NCBI GenBank assembly: GCA_945952045.1
Contig: CAMFHE010000011.1
Location: 62,001-126,000 of the forward strand
Reading direction: 5' to 3'
Source: an uncultured Rhizobium sp.
GTDB lineage: Bacteria; Pseudomonadota; Alphaproteobacteria; Rhizobiales; Rhizobiaceae
DNA: 64,000 bases
A model generated the notes under the pieces. It was not told where the DNA came from. It saw only the letters and a program-made list of their open reading frames with translations, and ran no database searches. A program made the translations under genes and the position numbers. Of the stretch, positions 17,185-26,664 are shown in pieces. Each line of letters opens with the position of its first letter. The first letter of the stretch is position 1.

Positions 17185-19569
17185 CTATCTGTGCCTCATC
17201 ACGACCAGAGTGATGTCGTCGTGGATCTTCTGGGTGTCGATATGGGCCATCAGGTCGGCGATGATGCCTTCCTTGATCGCTTCCGCCCCGAGCTTGTGAT
17301 ATTTACGCGCGCTTTCGCACAGGCGATCGATGCCGAACAGTTCGCCGCTTGGGCTCTCCGCCTCGGTGACGCCGTCGGTATGCAGGATGACGACGTCGCC
17401 AGTCTCGAATGCGAATTCGCGCGTCGCAATGAAGGGGGCGATGTCGGCTTCGAGACCGATCGGGAAACCAAGATCGACGGTATCGATGCGCTCGATCTCG
17501 CCGTCGCCGCGGATGACCAGAACTTCCTCGTGCTGACCCGACAACACGATGCGGTTGCTGTGATAATCGAGGAAGGCCAGCGACAGATGCTTGTCGGTGC
17601 GCGTGCGCTCGATGTTTTTGTAGATGGCGCGGTTGAGCACGTCGAGGAAGTTGGTCGGATCCTGATCGCCGCGCTCCTGCAGAGCGCGCGCGACTGATTG
17701 CACCATCAGCATCAGAACGCCGCTCTCCAGACCGTGGCCGGTCACGTCGCCGATACCGACCTTGATGTGGTCGCCGCTGCGCAGCACGTCGAAATAGTCG
17801 CCGCCCACCTCGTCGGCCGGCTCCATGAAGCCTGCGACGTCGATCCTCTGGATTTCGCTGAGTTCGGCCGAACGCGGCAGCACCATCATCTGGATTTGCC
17901 GCGCCACGTCAAGTTCGGCTCCGAGGCGCAGGTTCTCGCTCTTCAGACGGGTGTTGAGCGCATTGATTTCCTGGTTGGCCTCTTCCAGCTGATGCGTGCG
18001 TGCCTCGACGAGCTTTTCAAGGTTCTCGGTATGGAAGCTGATTTCCTCGGCCATGCGATTGAAGGCGATGCCGACGGCCCCGACTTCGTCGCGGCTGGGA
18101 ATGTCGACCCGTACGGAATAGTCCTTGTTTTGCAATCGCCGTGCCGCATCGGCAAGCGCACTCAGACCCGCAGTGATGCGGCCAGAGATCGCAAATACGG
18201 CGATGAACACGATAATCAGACTGACCATCACCGCAATGATTTGGTAATTAACGATCCGCTTTGTTGCCGAAGACAGCGCATCCTGGGCGGCAATCAGGGA
18301 TTTATAGATTTCCTGTTCCGATACGACGAAGCCCAGCGTCATCGTTTCTTTAACAATCCCCTTGCCGTCCCAAAGGTTAGCAGGTTTAAGCTGCTTCAGA
18401 ACGACGAGATATGGCACCTCTTTGCCGTCACGCTTGAGGATAATATGGTGGAGCTGCGTGCTGCCATCGGCTGGCAACGCCAATGAGGCAATTTCCGGCT
18501 GGCTGCTGCCCTTCAAGGAACGATCGACACCGGTGACGCCCTGACCGCTCTGGTCGCTGGATTTGATGCCAAGGGTTTCCTCGCCGATCTTGCTCGTCGC
18601 AATCACGTTCCCGTTCGACATCGTCAGAAAGCCGAAGCCAGTCTCCGCGATATTGACGCTTTCAACGAGCCCCGCCAACTGGTCGAGCGTGATGTCTACG
18701 GCAGCCATACCGTTGACGTCCTTGCGATCCACCGTCCATAACGGGTGGAAGAAACTGACGATCAGCTTGCCGGTAATTGCATCGATATACGGCGCGGTGG
18801 TCACGATATCGGTGTTGACCGGGCGAGACGCCGGATCGGCAATCCACGACTGCCAGCCCTCATATACGCCGGGAAAGAAGAAATCCCAGAAATTCGGTCC
18901 GTTGTTGTGCCCTGGATAAAGCTTGTCGAAGGTCTGCGCCTGCTCCGAATAAGGCGTAGCGCGCATGATGGAGGCCGATTTCGGTCCAACATAATACATC
19001 TGCAGCTTCGGCGCGCCGGTTTTCATCAAGGCGGGGCCGATAAGCCCGAGAACGCGGCTATTGCGAACCTGTTCCTGCGCTGCCGGTAGAGGTTTATGAT
19101 TCTCGTCGAGGAGATAACCCCAGACACTGACGGCCGAAGACGCACCAGCCGAATTCTGCGACCAGCCGCCTTTCTCGTCGTAGACAAGCGGCGAAGCAAA
19201 TGTCGGGCTGCGCTCAAGCGCCGTGCCGATGTCTGCCTCGACAGTTGGATGGTCACTCAGGCTTTGCATCGTATTTGCGAGCGTGGTCACGTCGGAATGC
19301 ACCTGCTCTAGCAGCAGATCGGCCCGCAGTGCCGTCGTATCTATATAAGTCTTCAGATACTCCTGGTTAGCTTGCGTTAGACCTTCGCCTACCTGATTGG
19401 CGGCATCTCGCGAAAGATGCTGCACGTTCCAGATCGCAATGCCGCCACCCAACAGCAGATCGAACAGTACCGCTGCGCCAACAACCAGGATGAACTTCGC
19501 CCGAAAACTGCGCGGCGAGAGATAGCCAACCTTGCCGAGGCCATCTGCGTGAGGCTGTGTCTCGGTCAT
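17185..19569 (-). CDS. Membrane SpoIIE-type phosphatase with dCache sensor and HAMP
   Basis: A 794-residue sensor phosphatase. An N-terminal membrane helix at about residues 25-50, a periplasmic double-Cache-like ligand-binding region (about 55-425), a second helix (about 435-460), a HAMP domain (R-L-Q-N-K-D-Y-S-V-R-V), a coiled coil and a C-terminal PP2C/SpoIIE domain. Metal-binding motifs are intact: G-G-D-Y-F-D, GDVTGHG, HTDGVTE and D-D-I-T-L. It would dephosphorylate a STAS protein in response to an extracellular signal. The ATG overlaps the stop of the upstream STAS-methyltransferase gene, giving coupled translation. It is the sensor of the minus-strand module facing the T6SS operon. Confidence 0.88.
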   Translation of the reverse strand: MTETQPHADGLGKVGYLSPRSFRAKFILVVGAAVLFDLLLGGGIAIWNVQHLSRDAANQVGEGLTQANQEYLKTYIDTTALRADLLLEQVHSDVTTLANTMQSLSDHPTVEADIGTALERSPTFASPLVYDEKGGWSQNSAGASSAVSVWGYLLDENHKPLPAAQEQVRNSRVLGLIGPALMKTGAPKLQMYYVGPKSASIMRATPYSEQAQTFDKLYPGHNNGPNFWDFFFPGVYEGWQSWIADPASRPVNTDIVTTAPYIDAITGKLIVSFFHPLWTVDRKDVNGMAAVDITLDQLAGLVESVNIAETGFGFLTMSNGNVIATSKIGEETLGIKSSDQSGQGVTGVDRSLKGSSQPEIASLALPADGSTQLHHIILKRDGKEVPYLVVLKQLKPANLWDGKGIVKETMTLGFVVSEQEIYKSLIAAQDALSSATKRIVNYQIIAVMVSLIIVFIAVFAISGRITAGLSALADAARRLQNKDYSVRVDIPSRDEVGAVGIAFNRMAEEISFHTENLEKLVEARTHQLEEANQEINALNTRLKSENLRLGAELDVARQIQMMVLPRSAELSEIQRIDVAGFMEPADEVGGDYFDVLRSGDHIKVGIGDVTGHGLESGVLMLMVQSVARALQERGDQDPTNFLDVLNRAIYKNIERTRTDKHLSLAFLDYHSNRIVLSGQHEEVLVIRGDGEIERIDTVDLGFPIGLEADIAPFIATREFAFETGDVVILHTDGVTEAESPSGELFGIDRLCESARKYHKLGAEAIKEGIIADLMAHIDTQKIHDDITLVVMRHR

Positions 19570-20741
19570 AGCGGCTTGCGTCCTGAAGCAACCCAGATCG
19601 GCCAGCCGGCATAACCCTTGGGATGCAGCGCCGCGAAAATATGGTCGTCGAAGCCACGCTTGAACTGCTCGATGAACTCGGGGCTATCACCCCGCTGCTT
19701 GGCCATGTCGCCGGCAAACAGGTTCTTCCACGATTCGATGATGTCGGCGAAATCCTGCGGGTCGCCATCGAGGTTGGTGACCATGAAGGATTCCATCTGG
19801 ACCTTGTCGAAGCCGGAATCCTGTAACAACCGCCGGCTTTTCGGGCCGCATTCGATGTCCATGTTGAAATGATGCCAAAGCTTGGCGACCTCGGTATAGG
19901 TCCATTGAATGGACTCGCCGCGCGGCTCGCCTAGGCAGTGCGAATTCTTCTCGTTGGTAACGTAGATGCGGCCGCCCGGTTTGCAAATCCGGTACAGCTC
20001 CTTGAGGATCAACTCTGGCCGGTCAAAAACTTGCAATGCATGGCGGCAGGTGACGAAATCGAACTGGTTATCTTCCAGAAGCATTTCCGAGGCATCTCCA
20101 TAGACATACTCGATGCCGGAGATCCCGAACTCTTCAGCCACGCCGCGCGCATAGGCCAAGCTCGACTTTGAGTGGTCGAGCGCGACGATGCGCGATGGAC
20201 TGTATTCCTTCTGCATAAGGACCGCGAAATCGCCAATACCACAGCAAATGTCCGCAACGCTCATGCCTGGCTTCAGTCCATGGCGCGCCAAGATGGCGCG
20301 CTCATGGCGCCAAGTCATCTTCGTCTGGGTGCGCAAAACATGAATGAAATCGCTGTTTTCGACAAAGGACTGACCCGGATAGAAGTCGGCGTCGTATTCC
20401 TCGACGACGATGCGCGGATTGACGTTCATCAGCGGGCGGAATTTCTTGGTGGCCCATCCGACGACGCTGGAGGTGACGATCACCAGCTTGAGGTCGGAGC
20501 GCTCGGTTGCGGCGGCAACGACGGAACTGGCAAGTGCGCGGAAGGCGATGTTGTTCAGCCGCACAAGGCGCTTCACGTTGATGTAAAGCGTTCCGCGCAC
20601 GCGCGATACGGCGTCGCGCAGCGTGTCGATGCAATTTTGCATGTCGCCGTCATGCTGCGGCCGCAAGGCGCCGATGATGGAAAACTCCTGATTGTTTTCA
20701 TCGAAGCGCAGGCTGTGGGTAGGGGCGGGAGGTTTCAGCAT
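19566..20741 (-). CDS. STAS-like domain fused to SAM methyltransferase
   Basis: A 391-residue two-domain protein. Residues 1-115 have the predicted strands of a STAS domain, with L-Y-I-N-V-K-R-L-V-R-L as the strand before the phosphosite, but the site reads L-N-N-I-A-F with no Ser or Thr. Residues 140-300 are a class I methyltransferase with V-A-D-I-C-C-G-I-G-D-F as motif I and a D-F-V-T-C-R-H-A-L motif IV. The fusion couples a partner-switching module to a methyltransferase. It overlaps the upstream HATPase-like gene by 7 bases and the downstream phosphatase by 4. The substrate is unknown; a non-phosphorylatable STAS domain might bind a partner constitutively. Confidence 0.72.
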   Translation of the reverse strand: MLKPPAPTHSLRFDENNQEFSIIGALRPQHDGDMQNCIDTLRDAVSRVRGTLYINVKRLVRLNNIAFRALASSVVAAATERSDLKLVIVTSSVVGWATKKFRPLMNVNPRIVVEEYDADFYPGQSFVENSDFIHVLRTQTKMTWRHERAILARHGLKPGMSVADICCGIGDFAVLMQKEYSPSRIVALDHSKSSLAYARGVAEEFGISGIEYVYGDASEMLLEDNQFDFVTCRHALQVFDRPELILKELYRICKPGGRIYVTNEKNSHCLGEPRGESIQWTYTEVAKLWHHFNMDIECGPKSRRLLQDSGFDKVQMESFMVTNLDGDPQDFADIIESWKNLFAGDMAKQRGDSPEFIEQFKRGFDDHIFAALHPKGYAGWPIWVASGRKPL

Positions 20742-21277
20742 AGCACTTCGCTTTCCTCAAGGATCAGATCGGTGGTCAGGCGAACCGCCTGACCGTCGAA
20801 ATCCGAAATTTTGAATTCCGCGGCATAATCCACGGCAAGTTCCATCAGGCCGATACCCCGTGTCAGCGGCTCGTCGGAAAACAGGGCCGCGCGATATTTC
20901 TCTTCCCGGTCGGGATCGGCGAGCGATTCGACCGATTCGGCGTAAAACCGCCCGAGATGCTCATCGCAGGGGATCGTCAACTCGATACGATCCGTCTCGC
21001 CATTGCGCAGGATTCGGCAAGCGAAATTTCCGCTTCCATGGTGCGACCGAAAGACGGTTTCGAGCAACTCATTGAAGGCGGAAGAAAAAAGATTCGAATA
21101 CAGAAGTGAATCCCGGCGATTATGGCCGATCATCCGTGCCGCATAGGTGGAAATCTTGTCGCAATGGGCCCAGTTTGAAGAAAATCCTTCAATGGACATG
21201 TCCAGCTCGAAAAGCAGCGAGAAGCTCGGCGTTTCCAACTTACCCCCTTTTGAACCCATTGCCTGAGTCCAGTTCAT
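20735..21277 (-). CDS. HATPase-like regulator, first gene of the minus-strand module
   Basis: About 180 residues, related to the slr1658-type regulators. An N-box-like N-E-L-L-E-T-V-F-R and a G2-like R-G-I-G-L-M-E-L are visible, but the G1 Asp region is not clear, so nucleotide binding is uncertain. The start is tentative: ATG 21277 is used, with ATG 21259 (MGSKGG) and ATG 21334 as alternatives; none has a strong ribosome binding site. It leads the operon that runs to 16255 and is divergent from the soluble phosphatase at 21471. It may hold or phosphorylate the STAS domain of the next gene product. Confidence 0.65.
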   Translation of the reverse strand: MNWTQAMGSKGGKLETPSFSLLFELDMSIEGFSSNWAHCDKISTYAARMIGHNRRDSLLYSNLFSSAFNELLETVFRSHHGSGNFACRILRNGETDRIELTIPCDEHLGRFYAESVESLADPDREEKYRAALFSDEPLTRGIGLMELAVDYAAEFKISDFDGQAVRLTTDLILEESEVLC

Positions 21278-21470
21278 ACCAAAGTGCAGCAAATCGTTTT
21301 GCTTGGTGATTCTCGCATCGACAATCCACGGCATCGACTATCGCATTGCGACTTCGATGGTCAAATGACGAAAGCTGCGCATACCCCAAGAATTTCCCTT
21401 GATGCGCCGAACGGACCATTCCATACAAACATAAACGAAGTGTCAAAACTCCATTCAAGAAAGCATAGAC

Positions 21471-22364
21471 GTGACAACAACCCAGGCGGACCTTGATCTG
21501 GCAAACGCCGAGATCGAACGGCTGACGGCAGAACTCGACGATTTGAAACTTCTCTACGAAGCAATGATCGAGCATGGCGAAGCCGTTGAGGATCAGCTCG
21601 CGGAGAAGAATCTGCTGCTGGAACGTACCCAGGCGCGCCTGGAAAGCGAGCTGGACGATGCCACGCGCTATATTTTCTCGATTCTGCCCGAAAAACGCCA
21701 AAGCCATCCCTCGACCGACTGGCTGTTTACGCCCTCGACGGAGCTTGGCGGCGATTCCTTCGGCTACCACGACCTCGACGAACGCCATTTCGCGCTTTAC
21801 CTGATCGATGTCTGCGGCCATGGCGTGGGCGCGGCGCTTTTGACCATCGCCGTCACCAACGTACTTCGGACCGGCGCTCTGGCGCAGACGGATTTGCGCA
21901 ATCCGCCGGCCGTTCTGGCCGCGCTCAACACCGCCTTCCCGATGGAGAAGCAGAACGACAAGTTCTTCACCATCTGGTACGGCGTCTACGACCGGGTGAC
22001 GGGCGAATTGCGCTATACCAGCGCCGGCCACCCACCGGCCATTCTCATCCGCGGCAATGGGGATGCGACTGACGGACCGGAGTATCTGGCGACGCCGGGC
22101 GGCATCGCCATCGGCGTGATCGACGACGACGTCGAATATGATTGCCATTCCACCCTTATCCGCCCCGGCGACCGGCTTCTCGTCCTCAGCGACGGGACTT
22201 TCGAAGTCAACGGCCCGGATGGCGACCAGCTCGACGTCGACGGGTTGGCGGCCTATGCGTTCGCCTCGGGCAATTCGCCAGCCGGCATTCATGAATGGGT
22301 CAGAACCTTCAACAGCGAGGGACCGTTACCGGACGATTTTACGCTGCTGGAGGTACGCTTCTAG
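21471..22364 (+). CDS. Soluble SpoIIE-type (PP2C) phosphatase with coiled coil
   Basis: A 297-residue protein that starts with GTG. Residues 5-70 form a leucine/glutamate-rich coiled coil, then a SpoIIE/RsbU-type PP2C domain with E-L-G-G-D-S-F-G, I-D-V-C-G-H-G, L-S-D-G-T-F-E-V and D-D-F-T. The second Asp of the usual GGDFYD motif is missing, as in other members of this group. No membrane helix is seen, so it is cytoplasmic. It is divergent from the five-gene regulatory operon and would be the second phosphatase acting on its STAS proteins. Confidence 0.83.
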   Translation: MTTTQADLDLANAEIERLTAELDDLKLLYEAMIEHGEAVEDQLAEKNLLLERTQARLESELDDATRYIFSILPEKRQSHPSTDWLFTPSTELGGDSFGYHDLDERHFALYLIDVCGHGVGAALLTIAVTNVLRTGALAQTDLRNPPAVLAALNTAFPMEKQNDKFFTIWYGVYDRVTGELRYTSAGHPPAILIRGNGDATDGPEYLATPGGIAIGVIDDDVEYDCHSTLIRPGDRLLVLSDGTFEVNGPDGDQLDVDGLAAYAFASGNSPAGIHEWVRTFNSEGPLPDDFTLLEVRF

Positions 22365-22495
22365 AGATCTTCTGGAAAACACCGGCATTTTCCTGAAGAA
22401 CGACAGACCGAAAGCACGGAATCTCGCATCTCGATTGTGTCATTCAGATCAGACGCTTTTCAGCTAAGTCATCGATAAACATCAGGAGGGTTGAT

Positions 22496-23143
22496 ATGGG
22501 AATTTTCAGTTCGCGTTCGCAGATGAAGCAGATGGGCAAGCAGGAAGGCTTCAATATCTTCGGCCTCGAGGACCGCTTGTATCTTTTCATTCCTGAAACC
22601 GGCACCGACCGGGTGATCATCTCGGCGCATGGCGGCCGGGAAAAGAACACCAATGCCTTCCAGGTGCCGGACGATGTCGTCCTGCGCTTCTATTCCGACG
22701 ACAAGAACACCGTTCTCGATCCTGGCTTTTCGAATTTCTACAGCCGCGAAGCCGCGCCGAAGGAAATCCTGACCGAAACGGACAAGTGCTACGACTATAC
22801 GCTCTCCAAGTATCAGGGCTCGCACAACAAGATGGGCGAGACCTATGGCAGCATCGCCAAGGCGCTGAGCGGCGCTGCGAAAACCAAGGCGAACCTTTTG
22901 AAGAGCGCCGAGACCGCCAAGAGCGACAAATCGAAAAACCTGTTCCTCAACAAGGCGAACCAGGAAAAGATGGCAGCCGTTCTGACGGTGCGCAATCGCC
23001 TGTTCCGCTCGGATATCAGCCTGTCATACGCCATATCGCAGGTGAAGGCGGTCGCTCCGCATATCGTGATTTTCGATTGCCTCTTCTGCCGCTGGCTCTC
23101 CGGCGGCAAGGACGATGCGGTGCCGCTCATCCATCGTTCATGA
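22496..23143 (+). CDS. Unknown protein with His-Gly and Cys motifs, possible T6SS-associated factor
   Basis: A 215-residue soluble protein that I cannot assign with confidence. It has a strong ribosome binding site (AGGAGGGTTGAT before ATG). Two strand-end motifs stand out: I-I-S-A-H-G-G at about residue 42-48 and H-I-V-I-F-D-C-L-F-C-R-W at about 188-199, a His-Gly and Cys layout reminiscent of clan CD (caspase-like) hydrolases; it also recalls the Stv-type putative adhesin family, named from memory only. The middle (residues 105-155) is rich in Lys, Ala and Ser. It sits immediately downstream of the T6SS regulatory module with no recognisable immunity partner. Function unknown. Confidence 0.6.
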   Translation: MGIFSSRSQMKQMGKQEGFNIFGLEDRLYLFIPETGTDRVIISAHGGREKNTNAFQVPDDVVLRFYSDDKNTVLDPGFSNFYSREAAPKEILTETDKCYDYTLSKYQGSHNKMGETYGSIAKALSGAAKTKANLLKSAETAKSDKSKNLFLNKANQEKMAAVLTVRNRLFRSDISLSYAISQVKAVAPHIVIFDCLFCRWLSGGKDDAVPLIHRS

Positions 23144-23157
23144 TCGTTCCTGCGATG

Positions 23158-23185
23158 GTTCGGGCCGGAACTGTCCGGCCTGAAC
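23158..23185. terminator. Stem-loop between convergent genes
   Basis: A 12-base-pair stem (GTTCGGGCCGGA against TCCGGCCTGAAC, with one G-U pair) and a 4-base loop lie in the 98-base gap between two convergent genes. There is no T-tract on either side, but the position and strength fit a bidirectional transcription stop. Confidence 0.55.
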
Positions 23186-23241
23186 AGTCCAGGCGATCCT
23201 TACGCCAGCTGGAATGGTTCGACGGCAAACGACGGTGGTTG

Positions 23242-26200
23242 TCACGGCGCGCCTTCGTTTGACGCGCCCGAGGCATTGGCGCGCCAGTTTGCGAGGTTCG
23301 CCGCCTTGACCGGACCATAGCCACGCACATCGAGGATCTGTCCCGCTTCCGTGGTGGCGGCGGCAAGTCCGTCCGGCGCGATGTCGTCGATGATGGCATG
23401 CATGCGCTGCAAATAGGTTTCGCGCAGCGCGCGCTCTTCCCGTCGTTCATGCGTATAGCCGAACGGATCGAAAATCGTGCCGCGAAGGAATCTCATCGCC
23501 GCAAGCAACCGGAAAGCCCGCTGGATCCACGGGCCGAAGGCGCGTTTGGCAGGGCGCCCGGTGCGGGGATCGACGCGGCTGAGCAACGGCGGGGCGAGGT
23601 GAAAGCGTAACGTGTAATCGCCCTCGAATTCCCGGGCGATGGAGGCCAGAAACGCCGGATCGCCATGCATGCGCGCAACGGCATATTCGTCCTTGTAGGC
23701 CATGACATGATAGGCGCCGCGCATCAGCGTCCTGAGAAAGTCGTCACCCCCCTCCCAACCCGCAACCTTGGCTGTCGCGCCATCGATCAACGCGGCGAAA
23801 CGGTTCGCATATGTCGCATCCTGCCAGTCGCCGAGGCGGCGCATGAACATCGCCCGCATGTCGCCAAGCGACGGCTCCGGCGGCGTTTGCTCCAGTGTCG
23901 CGAAAGCGTCGGGCCGCAACACGGAAAGCCGGCCGGCGCGGAAGGCGCGCAGGTTTTGCTCGACAGCACCGCCGTTCAGCGTGATCGCCATGATGATCGC
24001 ATCGCGCCCGATGGGGATGAGACCCAGCTGAAACGCCCGACCGGTCAGCAGGATATTCGCCGCGATCGCATCGCCGAAATGCTTGAGCGCCAATCCGGTG
24101 GCATCGATCGTATCGAGGTGGCCGCTTCCCGCTCTTTTGCGCAATTGCGCCAGCGGCAGTTCGCGATGCAGCGGCGCTGTCGGATTGCGGACGAAATCGG
24201 CGGTCGGCGTCATGTGCCGGTCGGCGACCACCCGGCTTTTTACCGGATCGATGCTGGCAAGCGCCTTTGGCGAAGCGGCCACGACGGTATCGAAGGCGAG
24301 CAGCGTATCGGTTTCGCCGGCACCGATCCTTGGCGCATGCAGCGCACCGGCATCGCGAGCGATCTTGAGATGCGCCATGACCGCACCGTTCTTCTGCGCA
24401 AGGCCGGTCTGGTTCAGCACCTGCACCGCAAGCCCGTCGAGATGCGCGGCCTGCGCCAGAATGGCGGAGACGGTGATGACGCCGGTACCGCCGATACCGG
24501 CCAGCAGAATGGCGTGACTGCCCTCGATCTTCGCCAGGGCCGGCAACGACATATCGCCGTCGATCCCCTGCGGGAGCGGAGCAAGCATGCGGCGACGACG
24601 CCCGCCTTCGATGGTCACGAAGCTCGGACAGAAGCCTTTCAGGCAGCTGAGATCGGCATTGCAGGCCGAAAGATTGATGCGGCGCTTGCGCCCGAGGTCG
24701 GTCTCCAGCGGCTCGACCGAGATGCAGTTGGATTGCACCGAGCAATCGCCGCAACCTTCGCAGACTTCCGGATTGATCATCGCCATGGCTGCGGGCTTTG
24801 GAAAGCTGCCGCGCTTGCGGCGGCGGCGCTTTTCGGCGGCGCAGACCTGATCGTAGACGATGCAGGTCACGCCTTCGACGTCGCGCAGGCGCTCCTGCTC
24901 CTCGCGCAGGAAGTCGCGATGCAGCACTTTGACATGGCGAGGAAGCCGGCCGAGCCAGACCTCGGGATTTTCGGCGATGACCACCAGCTCGTGCACGCCT
25001 TCGGCGAGGATCTGGTCGACGGCGGCGGGCACAGTCAGCTCGCCGTCATGGCGCTGGCCGCCGGTCATGGCCACGGCGTCGTTGAACAGGATCTTGTAGG
25101 TGGCGTTGACGCAGGCGGCGATGGCGGCGCGGATCGCCAGCAGGCCCGAATGGAAATAGGTGCCGTCGCCCATATGGACGAAGACATGCTTCTCGTCGGT
25201 AAAGGGCGCATGACCGATCCAGTTCGCGCCCTCGCCGCCCATCTGGGTGAAGGTTTCAACATTGCGGTTCATGCTGACCGCCAGCATCGAACAGCCGATG
25301 CCCGCCGTCGCCCGGCTGCCCTCAGGCAGCTTGGTGGAGACCGAATGCGGGCAACCGGAACAGAAATAGGGCTCGCGAAAGGGAATGAGCGGCGCAGGCC
25401 TCGGCGCTTCGGGTGCGGCAACCGGATTGTCGCGCCGCAGGAAGACCGAGAGCACACCCGCCAAAGCCTGCGGCGCAAGTTCGGCCGTCGCGGAGATCAG
25501 CGCCTCGCCAGTTGGCGTCGTCTTGCCCCAGAGAAGCGGCCTTTCGCCTTGAGCGCGATTGTAGAAATGCGCGCGAATCTGGTCTTCGATGACGGGGCGC
25601 TTTTCCTCGATGACGAGAATTTCATCCAATCCCTCGGCAAAATTGTCGAGCGTCTCGGTAACCAGCGGCCAGACCAGCCCGACTTTCAGAAGCCGCAGGC
25701 CCGCTTCTTCGGGATCGATTCCGGCAGCGGCGAATGCGCCCTGAAGGTCGCGCCAGGCCTTGCCGGTGGCGACGATACCGCGCTTTGCCCCTTGCCGGAC
25801 GCCAATTATGCGATCCAGCCCGTTGGCCGCCGCGAAGGCGCGCACGGCGCGCATCTTGGTCTCAAGCCGGGCCTCCTGCGCCAGCTTGTCATCCGGCCAG
25901 CGGATGGAAAGGCCACCCGGCGGCATGTCGAAGGCGGGCAGAACGGGCCGCGCCGTCGGATCGGGCAGATCGAGCGAGGCGGTGCATTCGACAATTTCGG
26001 TCTGACACTTGAACCCGACCCAGGCGCCGGAGAAGCGGCTCATCGCAAAGCCGGCAAGCCCGAAGACGATATAATCCTCGACGCCTGCCGGTGCGAGGAT
26101 CGGGACCATGGCCGAGATCAGCACATGTTCGGATTGATGCGGGAAAGTCGAGGAGACCGCGCCGTGATCGTCGCCCATCAACAGGAGAACGCCGCCATTG

Positions 26201-26664
26201 GCGTGGGTTCCCGCCGCATTGGCATGGCGGATTGCATCCATCGACCTGTCAACGCCCGGCCCCTTGCCATACCACATGGCAAACACGCCATCCTGCCGCG
26301 CGCCGGGCGACAGGTCGATCTGCTGGCTGCCCCAGACCGCCGTCGCCGCCAGATCCTCGTTGAGGCCGGGTTGGAAGCGGATGGCATTGTCGTCGAGAAA
26401 GGCCCGCGCCTTGCCCAGCTCATTGTCGAAATCGGCAAGCGGCGAACCGCGATAGCCAGAGACGAAGCCGGCCGTGTTCAGCCCGTCGGCCTTGTCGCGA
26501 GCATGTTGCTCCATCATCAGCCGGATCAGCGCCTGCGCGCCTGAAACCAGGATGCGGCCGCCTTTCTGGCTGTAGCGATCCGTCAGGGCGGGCTTGTCAT
26601 CCGGCCGCGCATCAGGCGGGGTGATCGGTGATACCGGCGCGGCTTCGGCTCTGTCCTGCATCAC
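23242..26664 (-). CDS. Indolepyruvate ferredoxin oxidoreductase, fused alpha-beta-type
   Basis: A 1140-residue 2-oxoacid ferredoxin oxidoreductase that combines both functional parts. The N-terminal half carries the pyrimidine-binding and transketolase-like domains, a TPP-binding GDGTYFHSG region with a later F-N-D-A-V-A-M-T-G-G-Q, and a ferredoxin-like C-E-G-C-G-D-C cluster with a following C-x-x-x-x-x-C-L-K-G-F-C; the gamma domain (GIGGTGVITVS) follows. These enzymes convert aryl pyruvates to arylacetyl-CoA. The GTG at 26664 (or ATG at 26661) overlaps the stop of the upstream FAD oxidase, so the pair is coupled. The oxidase may supply the 2-oxo acid. Confidence 0.9.
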   Translation of the reverse strand: MMQDRAEAAPVSPITPPDARPDDKPALTDRYSQKGGRILVSGAQALIRLMMEQHARDKADGLNTAGFVSGYRGSPLADFDNELGKARAFLDDNAIRFQPGLNEDLAATAVWGSQQIDLSPGARQDGVFAMWYGKGPGVDRSMDAIRHANAAGTHANGGVLLLMGDDHGAVSSTFPHQSEHVLISAMVPILAPAGVEDYIVFGLAGFAMSRFSGAWVGFKCQTEIVECTASLDLPDPTARPVLPAFDMPPGGLSIRWPDDKLAQEARLETKMRAVRAFAAANGLDRIIGVRQGAKRGIVATGKAWRDLQGAFAAAGIDPEEAGLRLLKVGLVWPLVTETLDNFAEGLDEILVIEEKRPVIEDQIRAHFYNRAQGERPLLWGKTTPTGEALISATAELAPQALAGVLSVFLRRDNPVAAPEAPRPAPLIPFREPYFCSGCPHSVSTKLPEGSRATAGIGCSMLAVSMNRNVETFTQMGGEGANWIGHAPFTDEKHVFVHMGDGTYFHSGLLAIRAAIAACVNATYKILFNDAVAMTGGQRHDGELTVPAAVDQILAEGVHELVVIAENPEVWLGRLPRHVKVLHRDFLREEQERLRDVEGVTCIVYDQVCAAEKRRRRKRGSFPKPAAMAMINPEVCEGCGDCSVQSNCISVEPLETDLGRKRRINLSACNADLSCLKGFCPSFVTIEGGRRRRMLAPLPQGIDGDMSLPALAKIEGSHAILLAGIGGTGVITVSAILAQAAHLDGLAVQVLNQTGLAQKNGAVMAHLKIARDAGALHAPRIGAGETDTLLAFDTVVAASPKALASIDPVKSRVVADRHMTPTADFVRNPTAPLHRELPLAQLRKRAGSGHLDTIDATGLALKHFGDAIAANILLTGRAFQLGLIPIGRDAIIMAITLNGGAVEQNLRAFRAGRLSVLRPDAFATLEQTPPEPSLGDMRAMFMRRLGDWQDATYANRFAALIDGATAKVAGWEGGDDFLRTLMRGAYHVMAYKDEYAVARMHGDPAFLASIAREFEGDYTLRFHLAPPLLSRVDPRTGRPAKRAFGPWIQRAFRLLAAMRFLRGTIFDPFGYTHERREERALRETYLQRMHAIIDDIAPDGLAAATTEAGQILDVRGYGPVKAANLANWRANASGASNEGAP

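Noticed and set aside
23665..26544. A 959-codon open frame on the plus strand opposite the indolepyruvate oxidoreductase
   Set aside because: Arg/His/Asp-rich composition with no domain; it is the antisense shadow of a clearly recognised gene.
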